The notes beneath the pieces are model-generated. The model had not been told where the DNA came from. It saw nothing but the letters and a program-made list of their open reading frames with translations, and ran no database searches. A stretch of DNA of 64,000 nucleotides, from assembly GCF_018614585.1 (NCBI RefSeq), contig NZ_JAGGOI010000005.1:62001-126000 (forward strand), written 5' to 3'. Both the position numbers and the translations under genes were made by a program. This stretch comes from Streptomyces sp. ISL-1 (GTDB lineage: Bacteria; Actinomycetota; Actinomycetes; Streptomycetales; Streptomycetaceae). Shown here in pieces: positions 52,289 through 61,800 of the stretch (its first letter is position 1; each line of letters begins with the position of its first letter).

Positions 52289-52942
52289 TCATACCCCGTA
52301 CGCGGTCGGGTCGGGGATCCCGGCCAGACTGAATGCCTCAGCTCTTTCCACACATGTGCCACACCGTCCGCAATGTACGTCCCCGCCGTCGTAGCACGAC
52401 CAGGTGAGATCGAGCGGGGCGCCGAGGCGGGCGCCGAGCGCCACGATCCCGGTCTTGTCCGTTTCAGCGAACGGGAAGAGGAGTTCCACCCCCGTACCGC
52501 GCTCCACCGCCCCGGCGGCAGCCACCAGGAAGTCGGGACGGCAATCCGGGTACACGGGGTGGTCGCCGGCGTGGGCGCCCAGAGCCACGGCGTCGTACTG
52601 CCGCGAGGCGGCAACGGCAGCCGCGGCCGCGATGAAGAGCAGGTTCCGGCCCGGGACTACGGTCGCGGCCATGGATTCGTGACTGTATTGGCCGTGGGGC
52701 ATAGCGGTCGAACTCAGGAGCACCGAGGAAGCAGGGTCCATCGCAGCTGTCACGCCCCGCAGGTCGACGATGTTGTGGCGGATGGACAATGCGTCCGACA
52801 CGGCGGCGGCGGCGTCCAGTTCCCGCACATGACGCTGTCCGTAATTGGCCGACAGGCCCAACACCACATGGCCGCCCTCAACGAACTGTGCGGCCAGGAC
52901 TGTGGAGTCCAGCCCGCCGGACAGCAGCACGACGACTTTCAT
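52289..52942 (-). CDS. queC: 7-cyano-7-deazaguanine (preQ0) synthase QueC
   Basis: 217-aa PP-loop enzyme that converts 7-carboxy-7-deazaguanine to preQ0 with ATP and ammonia. The PP-loop is LLSGGLDSTVLA at residue 6, ANYGQRHVREL and VVPGRNLLFIA are QueC-specific, and the zinc site is C-x7-C-x2-C-x2-C (SCYDGGDVHCGRCGTC). Full length for the family. The ATG at 52942 overlaps the queF stop (ATGA). QueD, QueE and FolE, needed to make its substrate, are not in the window, so the pathway is completed elsewhere or the substrate is acquired. The gene converges with a MarR gene. Confidence 0.95.
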   Translation of the reverse strand: MKVVVLLSGGLDSTVLAAQFVEGGHVVLGLSANYGQRHVRELDAAAAVSDALSIRHNIVDLRGVTAAMDPASSVLLSSTAMPHGQYSHESMAATVVPGRNLLFIAAAAAVAASRQYDAVALGAHAGDHPVYPDCRPDFLVAAAGAVERGTGVELLFPFAETDKTGIVALGARLGAPLDLTWSCYDGGDVHCGRCGTCVERAEAFSLAGIPDPTAYGV

Positions 52943-53340
52943 ACGTCGTCACCCCTCGGGCCGGCGCTTGCCCGCGCGGTGAAGGAGAGGCCCCCTCGGA
53001 CCTGCTGTGCCGCCTCCACGCTGACGGTGGTTGCTCCGCAGGCTCGCTGCAGGTCTTGAGCGATGACCACGGCCAGCTCTTCGGCAAAGACGCCGATGTT
53101 GCGGAACCGGTGCAGGTAGAGCTTGACCGACTTGGCTTCCAGACACAGGGCGTCCGGGGTGTACCGGACGGTGAGGGTATAGATGTCCGGCTGCCCGGTG
53201 ATCGGGCACAGGGAGGTGAGTTCCCTGGTGGTGAACTCCACCTCGTAGAGGCCCTCGGGTTTCGGGAACGTCTCCAGTTCCTCACTGTCGATCGGTGCAT
53301 TCCGCTTGCTGCCCAACAGGGTGAACTCAGGCGTCGTCAT
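52939..53340 (-). CDS. queF: NADPH-dependent preQ0 reductase QueF
   Basis: 133-aa T-fold enzyme, unimodular QueF, reducing the preQ0 nitrile to preQ1. The catalytic Cys45 lies in LTSLCPITGQPD, and the QueF signature EAKSVKLYLHRFRN follows. AAGGAG precedes the ATG at 53340, overlapping the stop of an upstream small ORF. It is translationally coupled to queC. PreQ1 normally leads to queuosine in tRNA, a pathway many streptomycetes lack; use in a secondary metabolite is the alternative. Confidence 0.94.
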   Translation of the reverse strand: MTTPEFTLLGSKRNAPIDSEELETFPKPEGLYEVEFTTRELTSLCPITGQPDIYTLTVRYTPDALCLEAKSVKLYLHRFRNIGVFAEELAVVIAQDLQRACGATTVSVEAAQQVRGGLSFTARASAGPRGDDV

Positions 53341-53350
53341 GAGTGGCTCC

Positions 53351-53479
53351 TTAATTGTCGCCCGCCATTAGTACGTTCGGCTTTGCTACCGGCCCGGTCA
53401 AGGGCGCGTTCAAGGTGCTCAGTTCGTCGCGGATCGACGGCCGGGACAGCGCTGCCGTCGTCTGCATCCGACACGGCAT
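53351..53479 (-). CDS. Small ORF upstream of queF-queC, possible peptide gene
   Basis: 42 codons from an ATG at 53479 (a second ATG at 53467 gives 38). The peptide contains LSRPSIRDELSTLNAPLTG and ends PVAKPNVLMAGDN. Its TAA (53353-53351) is ten bases before the queF start and abuts the queF ribosome binding site (TTAAGGAG), typical of an operon. Its own ribosome binding site is weak (GGGAG too near or too far). The Cys-poor, acidic-leader-like composition recalls RiPP precursors, but I recognise no family. It could also be a non-coding 5' region. Confidence 0.4.
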   Translation of the reverse strand: MPCRMQTTAALSRPSIRDELSTLNAPLTGPVAKPNVLMAGDN

Positions 53480-53602
53480 GGCTCCCGGGCACCGACCGGT
53501 CCGGAGATGACCCATCGGCGAATCCGGTGTCCCGCCCGACGTCAGATGGGCATGATGGACATGCGGCCTTCCGTCGCGCGTCGCCAGCAGAGGAGCGGGC
53601 CG

Positions 53603-53830
53603 ATGACATCCGCGCAGGACGAGATTCCGGAACGGGCGGAGCCGGCCGCCGTTCATCGGGAGACCACCGCTATGGACGGGCGGATCCCGGCGGCTCTGCT
53701 GGACTCGCTCGCGCAAGAGTTCTCCTCGTACGGCACCGACACCGAGACCGACGCCGACACCGGCATCGAAAGCGGGCAGGAGACCGGTATCGGCACTGAT
53801 ACCGAGGACGAGACGCACACCGGCACCTGA
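53603..53830 (+). CDS. Acidic 75-aa protein with Thr/Asp/Glu-rich tail
   Basis: Starts MTSAQDEIPERAEPAAVHRE with GAGGAG nine bases before the ATG. A helical stretch (IPAALLDSLAQEFSSYG, about 32-48) is followed by a tail of Thr, Asp, Glu and Gly (TDTETDADTG, then TGIGTDTEDETHTGT). It is divergent from the small ORF/queF/queC group and converges with the STAND gene (20 bp apart). No family recognised. A Thr/Glu/Asp-rich core after a helical leader resembles graspetide precursors, yet no ATP-grasp gene is nearby, so that is speculative. Confidence 0.5.
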   Translation: MTSAQDEIPERAEPAAVHRETTAMDGRIPAALLDSLAQEFSSYGTDTETDADTGIESGQETGIGTDTEDETHTGT

Positions 53831-53850
53831 ACCGTCCCTGTGCCGCGCCA

Positions 53851-56800
53851 CTATCCCCAACCCTCGCCGTCGAGGAGGCTTTCGAGCGCCATCGCCGCCT
53901 CTTCGCCCGGCCGGTAGCCGATCTCCCGAGCGGTCTCCGAGGCCCGGCTGATCTCCTCCCAGGCCGCCTGTTCGTCGCCCAAGTCCTGGTAGACGCGGCC
54001 GAGGACGAGCCGAGCCTCGACCTCGGCGACCCGGTAGCCGCCGCTGCCCGCCATCGCCAGCGCCTGGTCCGCGTCCCCGCGCGCGCTCGCGGACCGACCG
54101 GTGGCCGCGGCGAGCCGACAGCGGGCGAGGAGCGAGCCGATGAGGACGTCCCGGCGAGTGATGCCGCGGGCGATGGTGTGAGCCGCCTCGAAGTGGGCGC
54201 GGGCCTGCTCCAGGGCCGCACTGTCGGGGGCGTCGCCGGACCGTTGCATCTGGTCGAGGGTGAGGTCTCCCAGGCCGATCAGACAGGCGGCCTCGTCGGC
54301 ACTCCACCCGGCCCGGCGGCAGACGGTCAGATTGGCCTCAAGGGCCCGGCGGGCCGCCCCCGGCCGCCCGGTGGCGCGCAGATGCTCGGCGTAGTGGATC
54401 CCGCTCCAGCTGTACAGGAGCGGGATCGGGGTGAACTCGCGGGCAAGCGTGAGAGCCGCCGTGAAGGACCGCTCCGCGTCGTCGTGCTCGCCGCGGTAGT
54501 GGTGCAGGGTGCCGCGCAGGGTCTCGGCGACCAGTTCGTCCTCGCGGTCGCCGGCCCTTCGCGCCAGCTCGAACGCGCTCTCGATCGCCTCTTCGGTCTT
54601 CGTCAACTGGCCCAGCGCCAAATGCAGTTCGGCCCTGTTCTGACAGCTGACGGCGGCCTGGTGGTAGCGGCCCAGTCCGCGGAACGCGGCCTCGGCCCGG
54701 CGCAGCGCCGCCACCGCGTCCCACAGCCGCCCCAGCATCTGGAAGCTGGTGGCGACTTCGTGCAGCACCCAACCCCGCATCTCCGGGTCGCCGCCCTCCG
54801 TGTAGGGCTCGCGCCGGAAGTCGCCGCGCGGGAAGAAATCGGCGAAGCAGGCCAGCGCAGTGTCGTAGGCGTTGAGTTCACGTGTGACCAGGCCGCGATC
54901 GCCCGCGTACAGCCGGTCGGTGATGAGTACATACGCCTCGGCGTACGCGCCGGAGCGGCAGGAGTGGTGGACGGCCTCGATCAGCGGGTCGAGCGCGTCG
55001 AGGGTGGCGGCCGGCTCGGCACGGGCGTCGGCGACGCGCAGGTAGTAGTGCTTGGCCCACTCGTGCAGCCGGGTGTGGTCCACGTCCTGGACCGCGGACT
55101 TGTAGTAGTAGTCGCGGATCAGCGGATGGGTGCCGAGCCTGCCACTCTGGTCGCGCCGGACCACGCGGGCGTCGACGAGATGAACCAGTGCGACGGCGTG
55201 CGCTGCGGGCAGCGCGGGCTCTTCCCGCTGGGCGCCCTGGGGCAGCACGGCCTGCAGCGCCTCCTCTCCCACCGGCGTACGGAAGACGCTGAAGCCGACG
55301 AGCAGGGCGCGTTCGGCCTCTGACAGACATGCGTCGTACTGGCCGAGGATGCGCCGCACCAGTTCGGCGCGCGGCATGTCGGGACCGGGCGGTGGCAGAG
55401 TGGCGACCCGCCGCACGTCACCGCCGTACCGCCTGACCAGGTAGGCGGCGATCAGGCTGAGGGTGAGCGCGTGGCCGCCCCACTGCAGGCCCACCCGCTC
55501 CAGCGCCGCATCGGAGCCGCGTACGCCCAGCAGTGCCAGGAGTTGCCGGCCGGCCCCGGCGGTCAGCGCCGGAACGTCGATCTGTCGGTATGTCACGAAG
55601 GAGATGAGATCCACGACTGGTGCACGCGAGGTGATCAGACAGAAGGACCGGTGTCCGGGTGTGGCGAAGAAGGTGAGGAAGTCCCGCAGATCCGGGCTGA
55701 GTACGGATCCGTAGTGGTCACCGCGCTGCTCCTGTACGGCTTCGAGGCCATCGAGGACGAAGACGTACGGCTGGCTGCTCAGCAGCGAGGCGACGATCTC
55801 GGCGCGGGCGCGGCCGTCGCCGCAGTCCTCGGAGGTGATCTGGCCACCGCTGACGAATTCGAGGGCGGCCTCCAGGAAGTCGTCGGCTCCGGCGCGTTCG
55901 GCGAAGCTCCACCAGAAGAAGCGTGGCGCCGCGGACTCGGGCCTGCCGTGGCCGGTCCGGTCCCTGGCCGCCCTGGACCGGCGCTCCAGCCATTGCCGGG
56001 CGATGGTGGTCTTGCCCTCGCCTCCGAACCCGATGAGTCCAACGACGAGGGTCTCGGGATCGTCCGCCGCCCGGTCGGCCTCCGCGAGGAGCGGCTCGCG
56101 CGCCACCCACTCGGTCAGCGGCCCCGGCGCGTCCTCCAGCCGGTCGGAGCGAGGTAGCTGGATCCGGCGCAGCAGGTCGTCGTCCATCCGCGGCGGCTCG
56201 GCGTGCTGCATGGGGAGCGGGTCGGCCCGGACGACCAGGGAGAACGGCGGGAAGCTGACGAGGTGCGCGTTGACGGCCCAGGCGGTGTCGCGGTCCTCGG
56301 CGTTGCCGGCCGAGCCCCACTTCTCCGAGACCATCCCCACCACCAGATTGCGTGTGCGGTCGAGTACGGGGGATCCGCTCATGCCCTCGGCGATGTCCGA
56401 GGACCGGAGCTGGACGGGCTCCTTGAGGAGGGAGTGACCCTCCGGTGCCTCGATCTCACCCATGATCATGCCTTGGGCGAGGAGCCCCTGATACTTGCCC
56501 AGTCTGCGGTACCCATAGCCGATGAACTCATTCCACGCGGAGGCGGCCGCGTCGCCCAGCACCGCGACTCTGCCCGCGGGGATCAGGCCTTCGGTTCTGA
56601 GGCAGACGATGTCGTCGTCGCTGTCGGCGCAGAACGCGACGACTCTGGCCCGGTGGGTAAGGGCCTTCCAGTGGTCCACGGCCGGGAAGTGGACGTCGAC
56701 TTCCGGGGCCGGATGCGCCCGGGCATCAAGTCCGCCCGCCTCCAGCACATGTCTGCAAGTGACGATCAGCCCCTGCCGGGCGATCGCCACTCCCGTTCCC

Positions 56801-56895
56801 AGCGTCTCCTCGGTGCCGGGCAGCGCCACCCGTACGGTAATGAGCCTCACATTCTGAAGTCTGACCAGGTATTTGCGGTTTGAATCCGTTGTCAT
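53851..56895 (-). CDS. Trypsin-like protease - STAND NTPase - TPR protein (putative conflict/immunity effector)
   Basis: 1014-aa protein. Residues about 10-220 form a trypsin-like domain with the triad in TCRHVL (His49), SDDDIVCL (Asp95) and GMSGSPV (Ser173). A STAND ATPase follows: Walker A GLIGFGGEGKTTIA (about 287-299), Walker B PYVFVLDGLE (about 377), and LQWGGHALTLSLIAAYL of the winged region. TPR-type repeats fill about 560-1010. No signal peptide, so the protease is intracellular. The ATG overlaps the stop of a Trypco1-domain gene. Protease-STAND-TPR proteins with Trypco partners have been proposed as invader-triggered effectors; activity here is inferred from domain order. Confidence 0.9.
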   Translation of the reverse strand: MTTDSNRKYLVRLQNVRLITVRVALPGTEETLGTGVAIARQGLIVTCRHVLEAGGLDARAHPAPEVDVHFPAVDHWKALTHRARVVAFCADSDDDIVCLRTEGLIPAGRVAVLGDAAASAWNEFIGYGYRRLGKYQGLLAQGMIMGEIEAPEGHSLLKEPVQLRSSDIAEGMSGSPVLDRTRNLVVGMVSEKWGSAGNAEDRDTAWAVNAHLVSFPPFSLVVRADPLPMQHAEPPRMDDDLLRRIQLPRSDRLEDAPGPLTEWVAREPLLAEADRAADDPETLVVGLIGFGGEGKTTIARQWLERRSRAARDRTGHGRPESAAPRFFWWSFAERAGADDFLEAALEFVSGGQITSEDCGDGRARAEIVASLLSSQPYVFVLDGLEAVQEQRGDHYGSVLSPDLRDFLTFFATPGHRSFCLITSRAPVVDLISFVTYRQIDVPALTAGAGRQLLALLGVRGSDAALERVGLQWGGHALTLSLIAAYLVRRYGGDVRRVATLPPPGPDMPRAELVRRILGQYDACLSEAERALLVGFSVFRTPVGEEALQAVLPQGAQREEPALPAAHAVALVHLVDARVVRRDQSGRLGTHPLIRDYYYKSAVQDVDHTRLHEWAKHYYLRVADARAEPAATLDALDPLIEAVHHSCRSGAYAEAYVLITDRLYAGDRGLVTRELNAYDTALACFADFFPRGDFRREPYTEGGDPEMRGWVLHEVATSFQMLGRLWDAVAALRRAEAAFRGLGRYHQAAVSCQNRAELHLALGQLTKTEEAIESAFELARRAGDREDELVAETLRGTLHHYRGEHDDAERSFTAALTLAREFTPIPLLYSWSGIHYAEHLRATGRPGAARRALEANLTVCRRAGWSADEAACLIGLGDLTLDQMQRSGDAPDSAALEQARAHFEAAHTIARGITRRDVLIGSLLARCRLAAATGRSASARGDADQALAMAGSGGYRVAEVEARLVLGRVYQDLGDEQAAWEEISRASETAREIGYRPGEEAAMALESLLDGEGWG

Positions 56896-57242
56896 GGACG
56901 GTCCGAGCTCCAGGTGAGCCGCACGGTGAGCGAGGCACCGGCACTCGCCTTGGCGATCAACGCACCGCTCTCGGCATCCAGCGTGATACCGAACTCGACT
57001 TCCACCTCGTCAGGGCGGTGCGGCAGTGCGTCGACCGCGGCCTCCACCCGTCGCGCCATCGAACGGATGGTGCCCATCGCGGCGTCGACCGCGCTTTCCG
57101 AGCGGCGGGCCAGGTCGGCGGGGCTCGTCGCGACTTGCCGGAGGCCGGGCGTCGGCGCGAAGTCGACGAGCACATGGCCGACGTCCGGCGTGGGATCGAT
57201 GGCGTCGAGTTCTGTGCGCGTACCGGCGTCGTGTGCAGCCAT
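56892..57242 (-). CDS. Trypco1 (CU044_2847-type) trypsin-co-occurring protein
   Basis: 116-aa protein from the ATG at 57242 with GGGGAGGG five bases upstream. The sequence has LVDFAPTPGLRQVATSPADL, a central helix with AMGTIRSMARRVEAAVDAL, and a beta ending EVEVEFGITLDAESGALIAKASAGASL, which is the pattern of the Trypco1 family. Its stop overlaps the start of the trypsin-STAND-TPR gene (ATGA), so it is produced in step with it. In this family it is thought to gate or localise the associated protease. It has no catalytic residues. Confidence 0.82.
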   Translation of the reverse strand: MAAHDAGTRTELDAIDPTPDVGHVLVDFAPTPGLRQVATSPADLARRSESAVDAAMGTIRSMARRVEAAVDALPHRPDEVEVEFGITLDAESGALIAKASAGASLTVRLTWSSDRP

Positions 57243-57396
57243 GAAGCCCTCCCCGTTGCCCCCGACGGGCCCACCCTGCGAGATTCTCGTACGAGCTGAC
57301 ATATGCGTCAACTCAGCATATTCCCAAGGTCGTCGGGTTCTAGCCTGATTACCCGATGCGGAGTCGAACCGTCCCTGCGGGTGTGAGGCGTGCCGG

Positions 57397-58467
57397 TCAG
57401 CCGGTGACGCGAATGCGGTGGATGGAGTCCACGGCTCCCGCGCCGGCCGCCGCCTTGTCGAGGACATAGGCGGTGCCACGGGTGACGACGACATGGTCGG
57501 TGTTCGCGCCGGTCGAAAGGTCCGCGAGAACCGTACCGTTGCGGGGGTCGACCACCGTGGTCGTCCCGGAGCCCCTGTTGGCGACGAAGACGTTGCCCGT
57601 GCAGACATCGGTCGCCACGGCGAGGCTGCCCGCCCCCGTAGCGATCTCCTTCCGCACAACTCCCGCGCGCAGATCGATGACGGAGACGGAACCGGCTGCC
57701 TGATTGGCGGTGTAGGCGGTCCGGCCGTCGGCCGACACCGACACGTCGATGGAGCCCCGGCCGGCGGGGATCAGCCTGGGCTCGTCGGAGGTGGGGGAGA
57801 CCTCGATGAGCCGACTGTTCATCAGGTCGGCCGCGTAGACGGTACCGGTGCGCTGGTCGAGGGCCAGTCCCGCCGGTCCCGCGCCCTCGACGGTGACCCG
57901 CCTCTTCTGCTGGTACGTACGGGTGTCGAAGGCGACGACACTACCGTCCTCGAGCCCGGTGGCCCACGCCAGGTTGCGCTGCTCGTCGACTATGACGTCC
58001 CGGGCGTGCTTCACGCCGGGCAGCGAGGCGAGGTGCCGGCCGGTGCGCTGGCTGTAGACGGCCAGGGAGTTGTCCAGCGTGTTGGTGGTCCACACGGTGT
58101 TGTGCGCGTCGTCCACGGCCACGCCGTAGACGGCCTCCCGCGCGCCGGTGGCCTCGTCCTTGAGGGGCGGCGTGTAGGCGGCCTGCACCTTCAGGGTCCC
58201 CGGGTCCACCTTGAGCAACTGGGACTGGGTGACCGGGGGGAACCCGACAGAGCTGGTGACCCACAGGACGTTGTTCCGCGCGGAGTAGGCGGACTGGTAC
58301 AGCCCCTGGCCCAGTTCGGCCGAGTCCACCGTGTAGGACGCCTGGCGGGTGTGGACCTGCGCCGGCGCCGCGGCCGACGCCATGCCTGCCGGACCGAGCG
58401 CGCAGGTCGCGGATATGGCGGCGGCGAGCAGGACCCGGCGGTGGATCGAGGTGCGGGTGCGGGACAT
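57397..58467 (-). CDS. Secreted YncE/YVTN-type beta-propeller protein
   Basis: 356-aa protein with a Sec signal (RRVLLAAAISATCALGPAG, cleavage likely after ASA near residue 32) and GGAGG before the ATG at 58467. The mature part is a series of about seven repeats of YVTN/NHL propeller blades, for example YGVAVDDAHNTVWTTNTLDNSLAVY, then GLALDQRTGTVYAADLMNS and DVSVSADGRTAYTANQAAGSV. Such surface proteins bind ligands or other proteins; no enzyme motif is seen. It lies between the STAND pair and the siderophore operon; 130 bp separate it from Trypco1 and 239 bp from MbtH, so it may be its own unit. Confidence 0.87.
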   Translation of the reverse strand: MSRTRTSIHRRVLLAAAISATCALGPAGMASAAAPAQVHTRQASYTVDSAELGQGLYQSAYSARNNVLWVTSSVGFPPVTQSQLLKVDPGTLKVQAAYTPPLKDEATGAREAVYGVAVDDAHNTVWTTNTLDNSLAVYSQRTGRHLASLPGVKHARDVIVDEQRNLAWATGLEDGSVVAFDTRTYQQKRRVTVEGAGPAGLALDQRTGTVYAADLMNSRLIEVSPTSDEPRLIPAGRGSIDVSVSADGRTAYTANQAAGSVSVIDLRAGVVRKEIATGAGSLAVATDVCTGNVFVANRGSGTTTVVDPRNGTVLADLSTGANTDHVVVTRGTAYVLDKAAAGAGAVDSIHRIRVTG

Positions 58468-58706
58468 GATGGTGCCTCCAGAACAAAGAGAAGTGGGTTC
58501 CGATTTGTGGCAAGTCGGACATTCGCCTTGGTCAGGCCCCTGCCTCACTATGGGCGCAGGACTTGTCCATTGCTGGTTTTTGCCCCTCGTCTGACATTTC
58601 GCTGACATCCGGGGGCGCGCGCTTTCGGGCAGGTCTGCCGGCGGTGCCGGAAGAGAATGTCCCGGCGGTATACGGTCGTGGAATTCGTCGCGGGCCTGCG
58701 GCCGGG

Positions 58707-58886
58707 TCAGCCGGCCGTGAGGCCCGGTGTCCGCAGGCAGTTCGCGTGGGATGCGGGACCGTGTTCGGCCCTCCAGCCTTGGGGGACTGGTAGGAATACC
58801 GGCCACAGTGACCGTTCTCCCGCCTTGTTGACGAGGACGAGGTGGGTGGGGCCCGGTGTGCCGGTCGGGTCGAAGGGGAGGGTCAT
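58707..58886 (-). CDS. Short MbtH-like protein
   Basis: 59-aa protein from the ATG at 58886, which overlaps the NRPS stop (ATGA). The MbtH core is present: LVLVNKAGERSLWPVFLPVP, QGWRAEHGPA and ANCL. The usual C-terminal helix with NWTDxRPxSL is missing; the protein ends RTPGLTAG. MbtH proteins chaperone and activate NRPS adenylation domains, and a copy next to an EntF-type gene (ybdZ in E. coli) is normal. The core face that binds the A domain (Ser-Leu-Trp-Pro, Trp of GW) is intact, so it may still work, or a second MbtH elsewhere may serve. I see no simple frameshift that restores the tail. Confidence 0.8.
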   Translation of the reverse strand: MTLPFDPTGTPGPTHLVLVNKAGERSLWPVFLPVPQGWRAEHGPASHANCLRTPGLTAG

Positions 58887-61800
58887 GTGTCGAGTTCCTT
58901 GAGCCGGGCCGTAAGGACGGTGGCGATCGTGTCGAGCTGCCGTGGCTGTGTCATCTCGGGGTGAAGGCAGTCCAGCGTGTGCTCGTCGAGCCGGCCGGTC
59001 ATGTACGGCCGCCAGGCGTGCGGAGTGAGCCAGTCCTCGGCGCGGGGTGCCCCCGCCGTGAAGAACAGCAGGTCCCCCTCGAAGACGTGGTGCCGGTGGG
59101 TGCGCATCAGGCGGGCGTTGTTGGTGACGATGCCGAGGACTGCGTTCAGTACGCGTTCAGGAAGGGCCGCGAGCGCGCTGCCCTCGTGGCGCAGCGTGGC
59201 GAGGACGCTGTCCCGGGTAAGACCGTCACCGCCCTCGAAACCGGCCATGCGGAGCAGCGCGCCCAGCGCGTCGGCTTCGGTGGGCCCGGCGAGGTCGCGC
59301 CATTGGTCGGAGGGATAGGCGTCCATGAGGGCCAGCAGGTCGACCCGTTCTCCGGTCTGCTGGAGGTGGACGGCGACGGTGTGGGCGATGACGCCCCCGA
59401 CGGACCAGCCGAGGAGACGGTAGGGGCCCTGCGGCTGCACGGTGCGGATCTGTTCCGCGTAGTCGGCGGCCATCTCGTCCATGGTGGCGGGCAGGCTTTC
59501 GCCGTCGCGCGTCAGGCCACGGGCCTGGAGTCCGTGGACGGGCCGGCCGGCGCCGAGACGGGGGAGCAGCCCCGAGTAGCACCAGCTGATGCCGCCGGCC
59601 GGATGGAACACGAACAGCGGGAGGCCCTCGCCGCTCGCGCGTAGCGGCAGCAGGACCTCCAAGGCGGTGTCGGTGCCGGTGTTGTCGGTGAGCCGGTCGG
59701 CCAGTGCGGCCGGTGTCGGCGCGCGGAACAGTGTCCCGATCGGGGCGCTGAAGCCGAGGGTGTCGCGGATACGGGACATGAGCCGGGCGGCGAGCAGGGA
59801 GGTGCCGCCGAGGTCGAAGAACGCGGCCTCCGTGCCGACCCGTTCGAGGCCGAGGACTTCGGCGAACAGTCGGGTCAGCGTCTCCTCGGTGGGATTGCAA
59901 GGGGCGCGTCCGTCAGTCTTCGCGTCGGTGGCGGGGGCGGGCAGGGCCCTGCGGTCGAGCTTGCCGTTGGGGCTGAGGGGGAAGTCGTCGAGGCGGACGA
60001 TCGCCGAGGGCACCATGTATTCGGGCAGGACAGTGCTGAGGTGTGCGCGCAGGCTCTCCTGGTCCGGCACGGCGGGGCTGCCTGTGATGTAGGCGACGAG
60101 CCGCTGGTCACCGGGCCGGTCCTCGCGCACGGTCACACAGGCGCCGGTCACGGCGTCCATCGCTGCCAAGTGGGCCTCGATCTCGCCGGGTTCGAGACGC
60201 TGGCCGCGGAGTTTGACCTGCTGGTCGGTGCGCCCCAGGTAGGTGACCTCTCCGTCGGCGGTCCAGCGGGCGAGGTCGCCCGTCCGGTACATACGCGAGC
60301 CGCCCTGGCCGTAGGGGTCGGCGACGAAGCGGGTCGCGGTCAGTCCGGGGCGGTGGAGGTAGCCGTCGGCGAGTTGGACTCCGGCGAGGTAGAGCTCGCC
60401 CGTGATGCCGGGCGGGCAGGGTTTGAGGGCCGCGTCCAGGACGTACAGGCGGGTGTTCCACACGGGGCGGCCGATGGGGACGGGCCCGCTCCGGCCGGGT
60501 GTGCAGGTGTGGTGGGTGACGTCGACGGCCGCTTCCGTGGGCCCGTACAGATTGTGCAACTGCGCTGTGGGCAGAGTGCGGTGGAAGCCCCGCACAGTGT
60601 CGCGGGGCAACGCCTCGCCGCTGCAGAAGACGTCCCGCAGCGAGGAACATCCTGCCGCTTCGGGCTCCGCGAGGAACACCTGGAGCATCGAGGGCACGAA
60701 GTGGCAGACGGTGACGGACTGTTCCTGGATGGTCCGGGCCAGGTAGACCGGGTCCTTGTGGCCGTCGGGATCGGCGACGACGAGGGTGGCGCCCTCGCGC
60801 AGGGCCCAGAAGAACTCCCACACGGACACGTCGAAGCCGGAGGGTGTCTTCTGGAGCACCCGGTCGCCGGGGGCGAGTGGGTAGGTGTGCTGCATCCAGC
60901 GCAGCCGGTTGTCGATGGCCGCATGCGGCACCACCACACCCTTGGGTCTGCCTGTGGAACCGGAGGTGTAGATGACATACGCCGGGTGCCGCGGCGATGG
61001 CGCGCGCGGCAGCTCGAGCGGGGACAGGGCAGAAAGATCCGTCCGGTCGAGCAGGATGTACGGCAGCTCCGTGTCGGGCAATTGGGTGCGGGTGGCCGAG
61101 TCGGTGACCACGCAGACCGGGGCGGCGTCCTCCAGCATGTCGGTGAGGCGGCCTGCCGGATAGCCCGGGTCGAGCGGCAGATACGCGCCGCCCGCCTTGA
61201 GTACGCCCAGCAGGGCGACGATCAGTTCCACCGAACGCGGCAGGGCGATCGCCACCAGCGCGCCGGGCCGTACGCCGTGGCCGGTCAGATGGCGGGCGAG
61301 ACGGCTGGCCTCGGCGTTCAGTTCGGCATACGTCAGCGTCCTGTCCCCGTAGACGAGGGCCGGGGCGGCGGGGGTGCGGCGTGCCTGTTCCTCGAAGGGG
61401 CCGATGAGGGTGGTGGCGGGCAGCGGCCGGGCGGTGTCGTTGAACTCTACGAGCACGCGCCACTGTTCCTCTTCGGTCGCGATGCCGAGTTCCGCGAGCG
61501 GGGCCGCGGGATCACAGCTGACGATCCGGTTGAGCAGTTGGAGGAACCGCCGCTGGTGGGCGATGAGTTCGTCGCCGGTGTACACGGCGGGGTTGGCGTC
61601 GTGGTCGATGCGCAGGCCCCGGCCGTCGGTCCGGTCGTAGACGTTGACGGTCAGATCGTCGACGGGGCCCGCGGAGAGGTTGTGCGGGACGGCGGTGATG
61701 CCGCTGAAGGGGAGTCCGTAGTCGAACGGCATGATGTTGACGAGCGGTCCGACCAGCGCACGGCCCTCACCGAGCAGGCCGAGATCACGCCTGATGTCCT

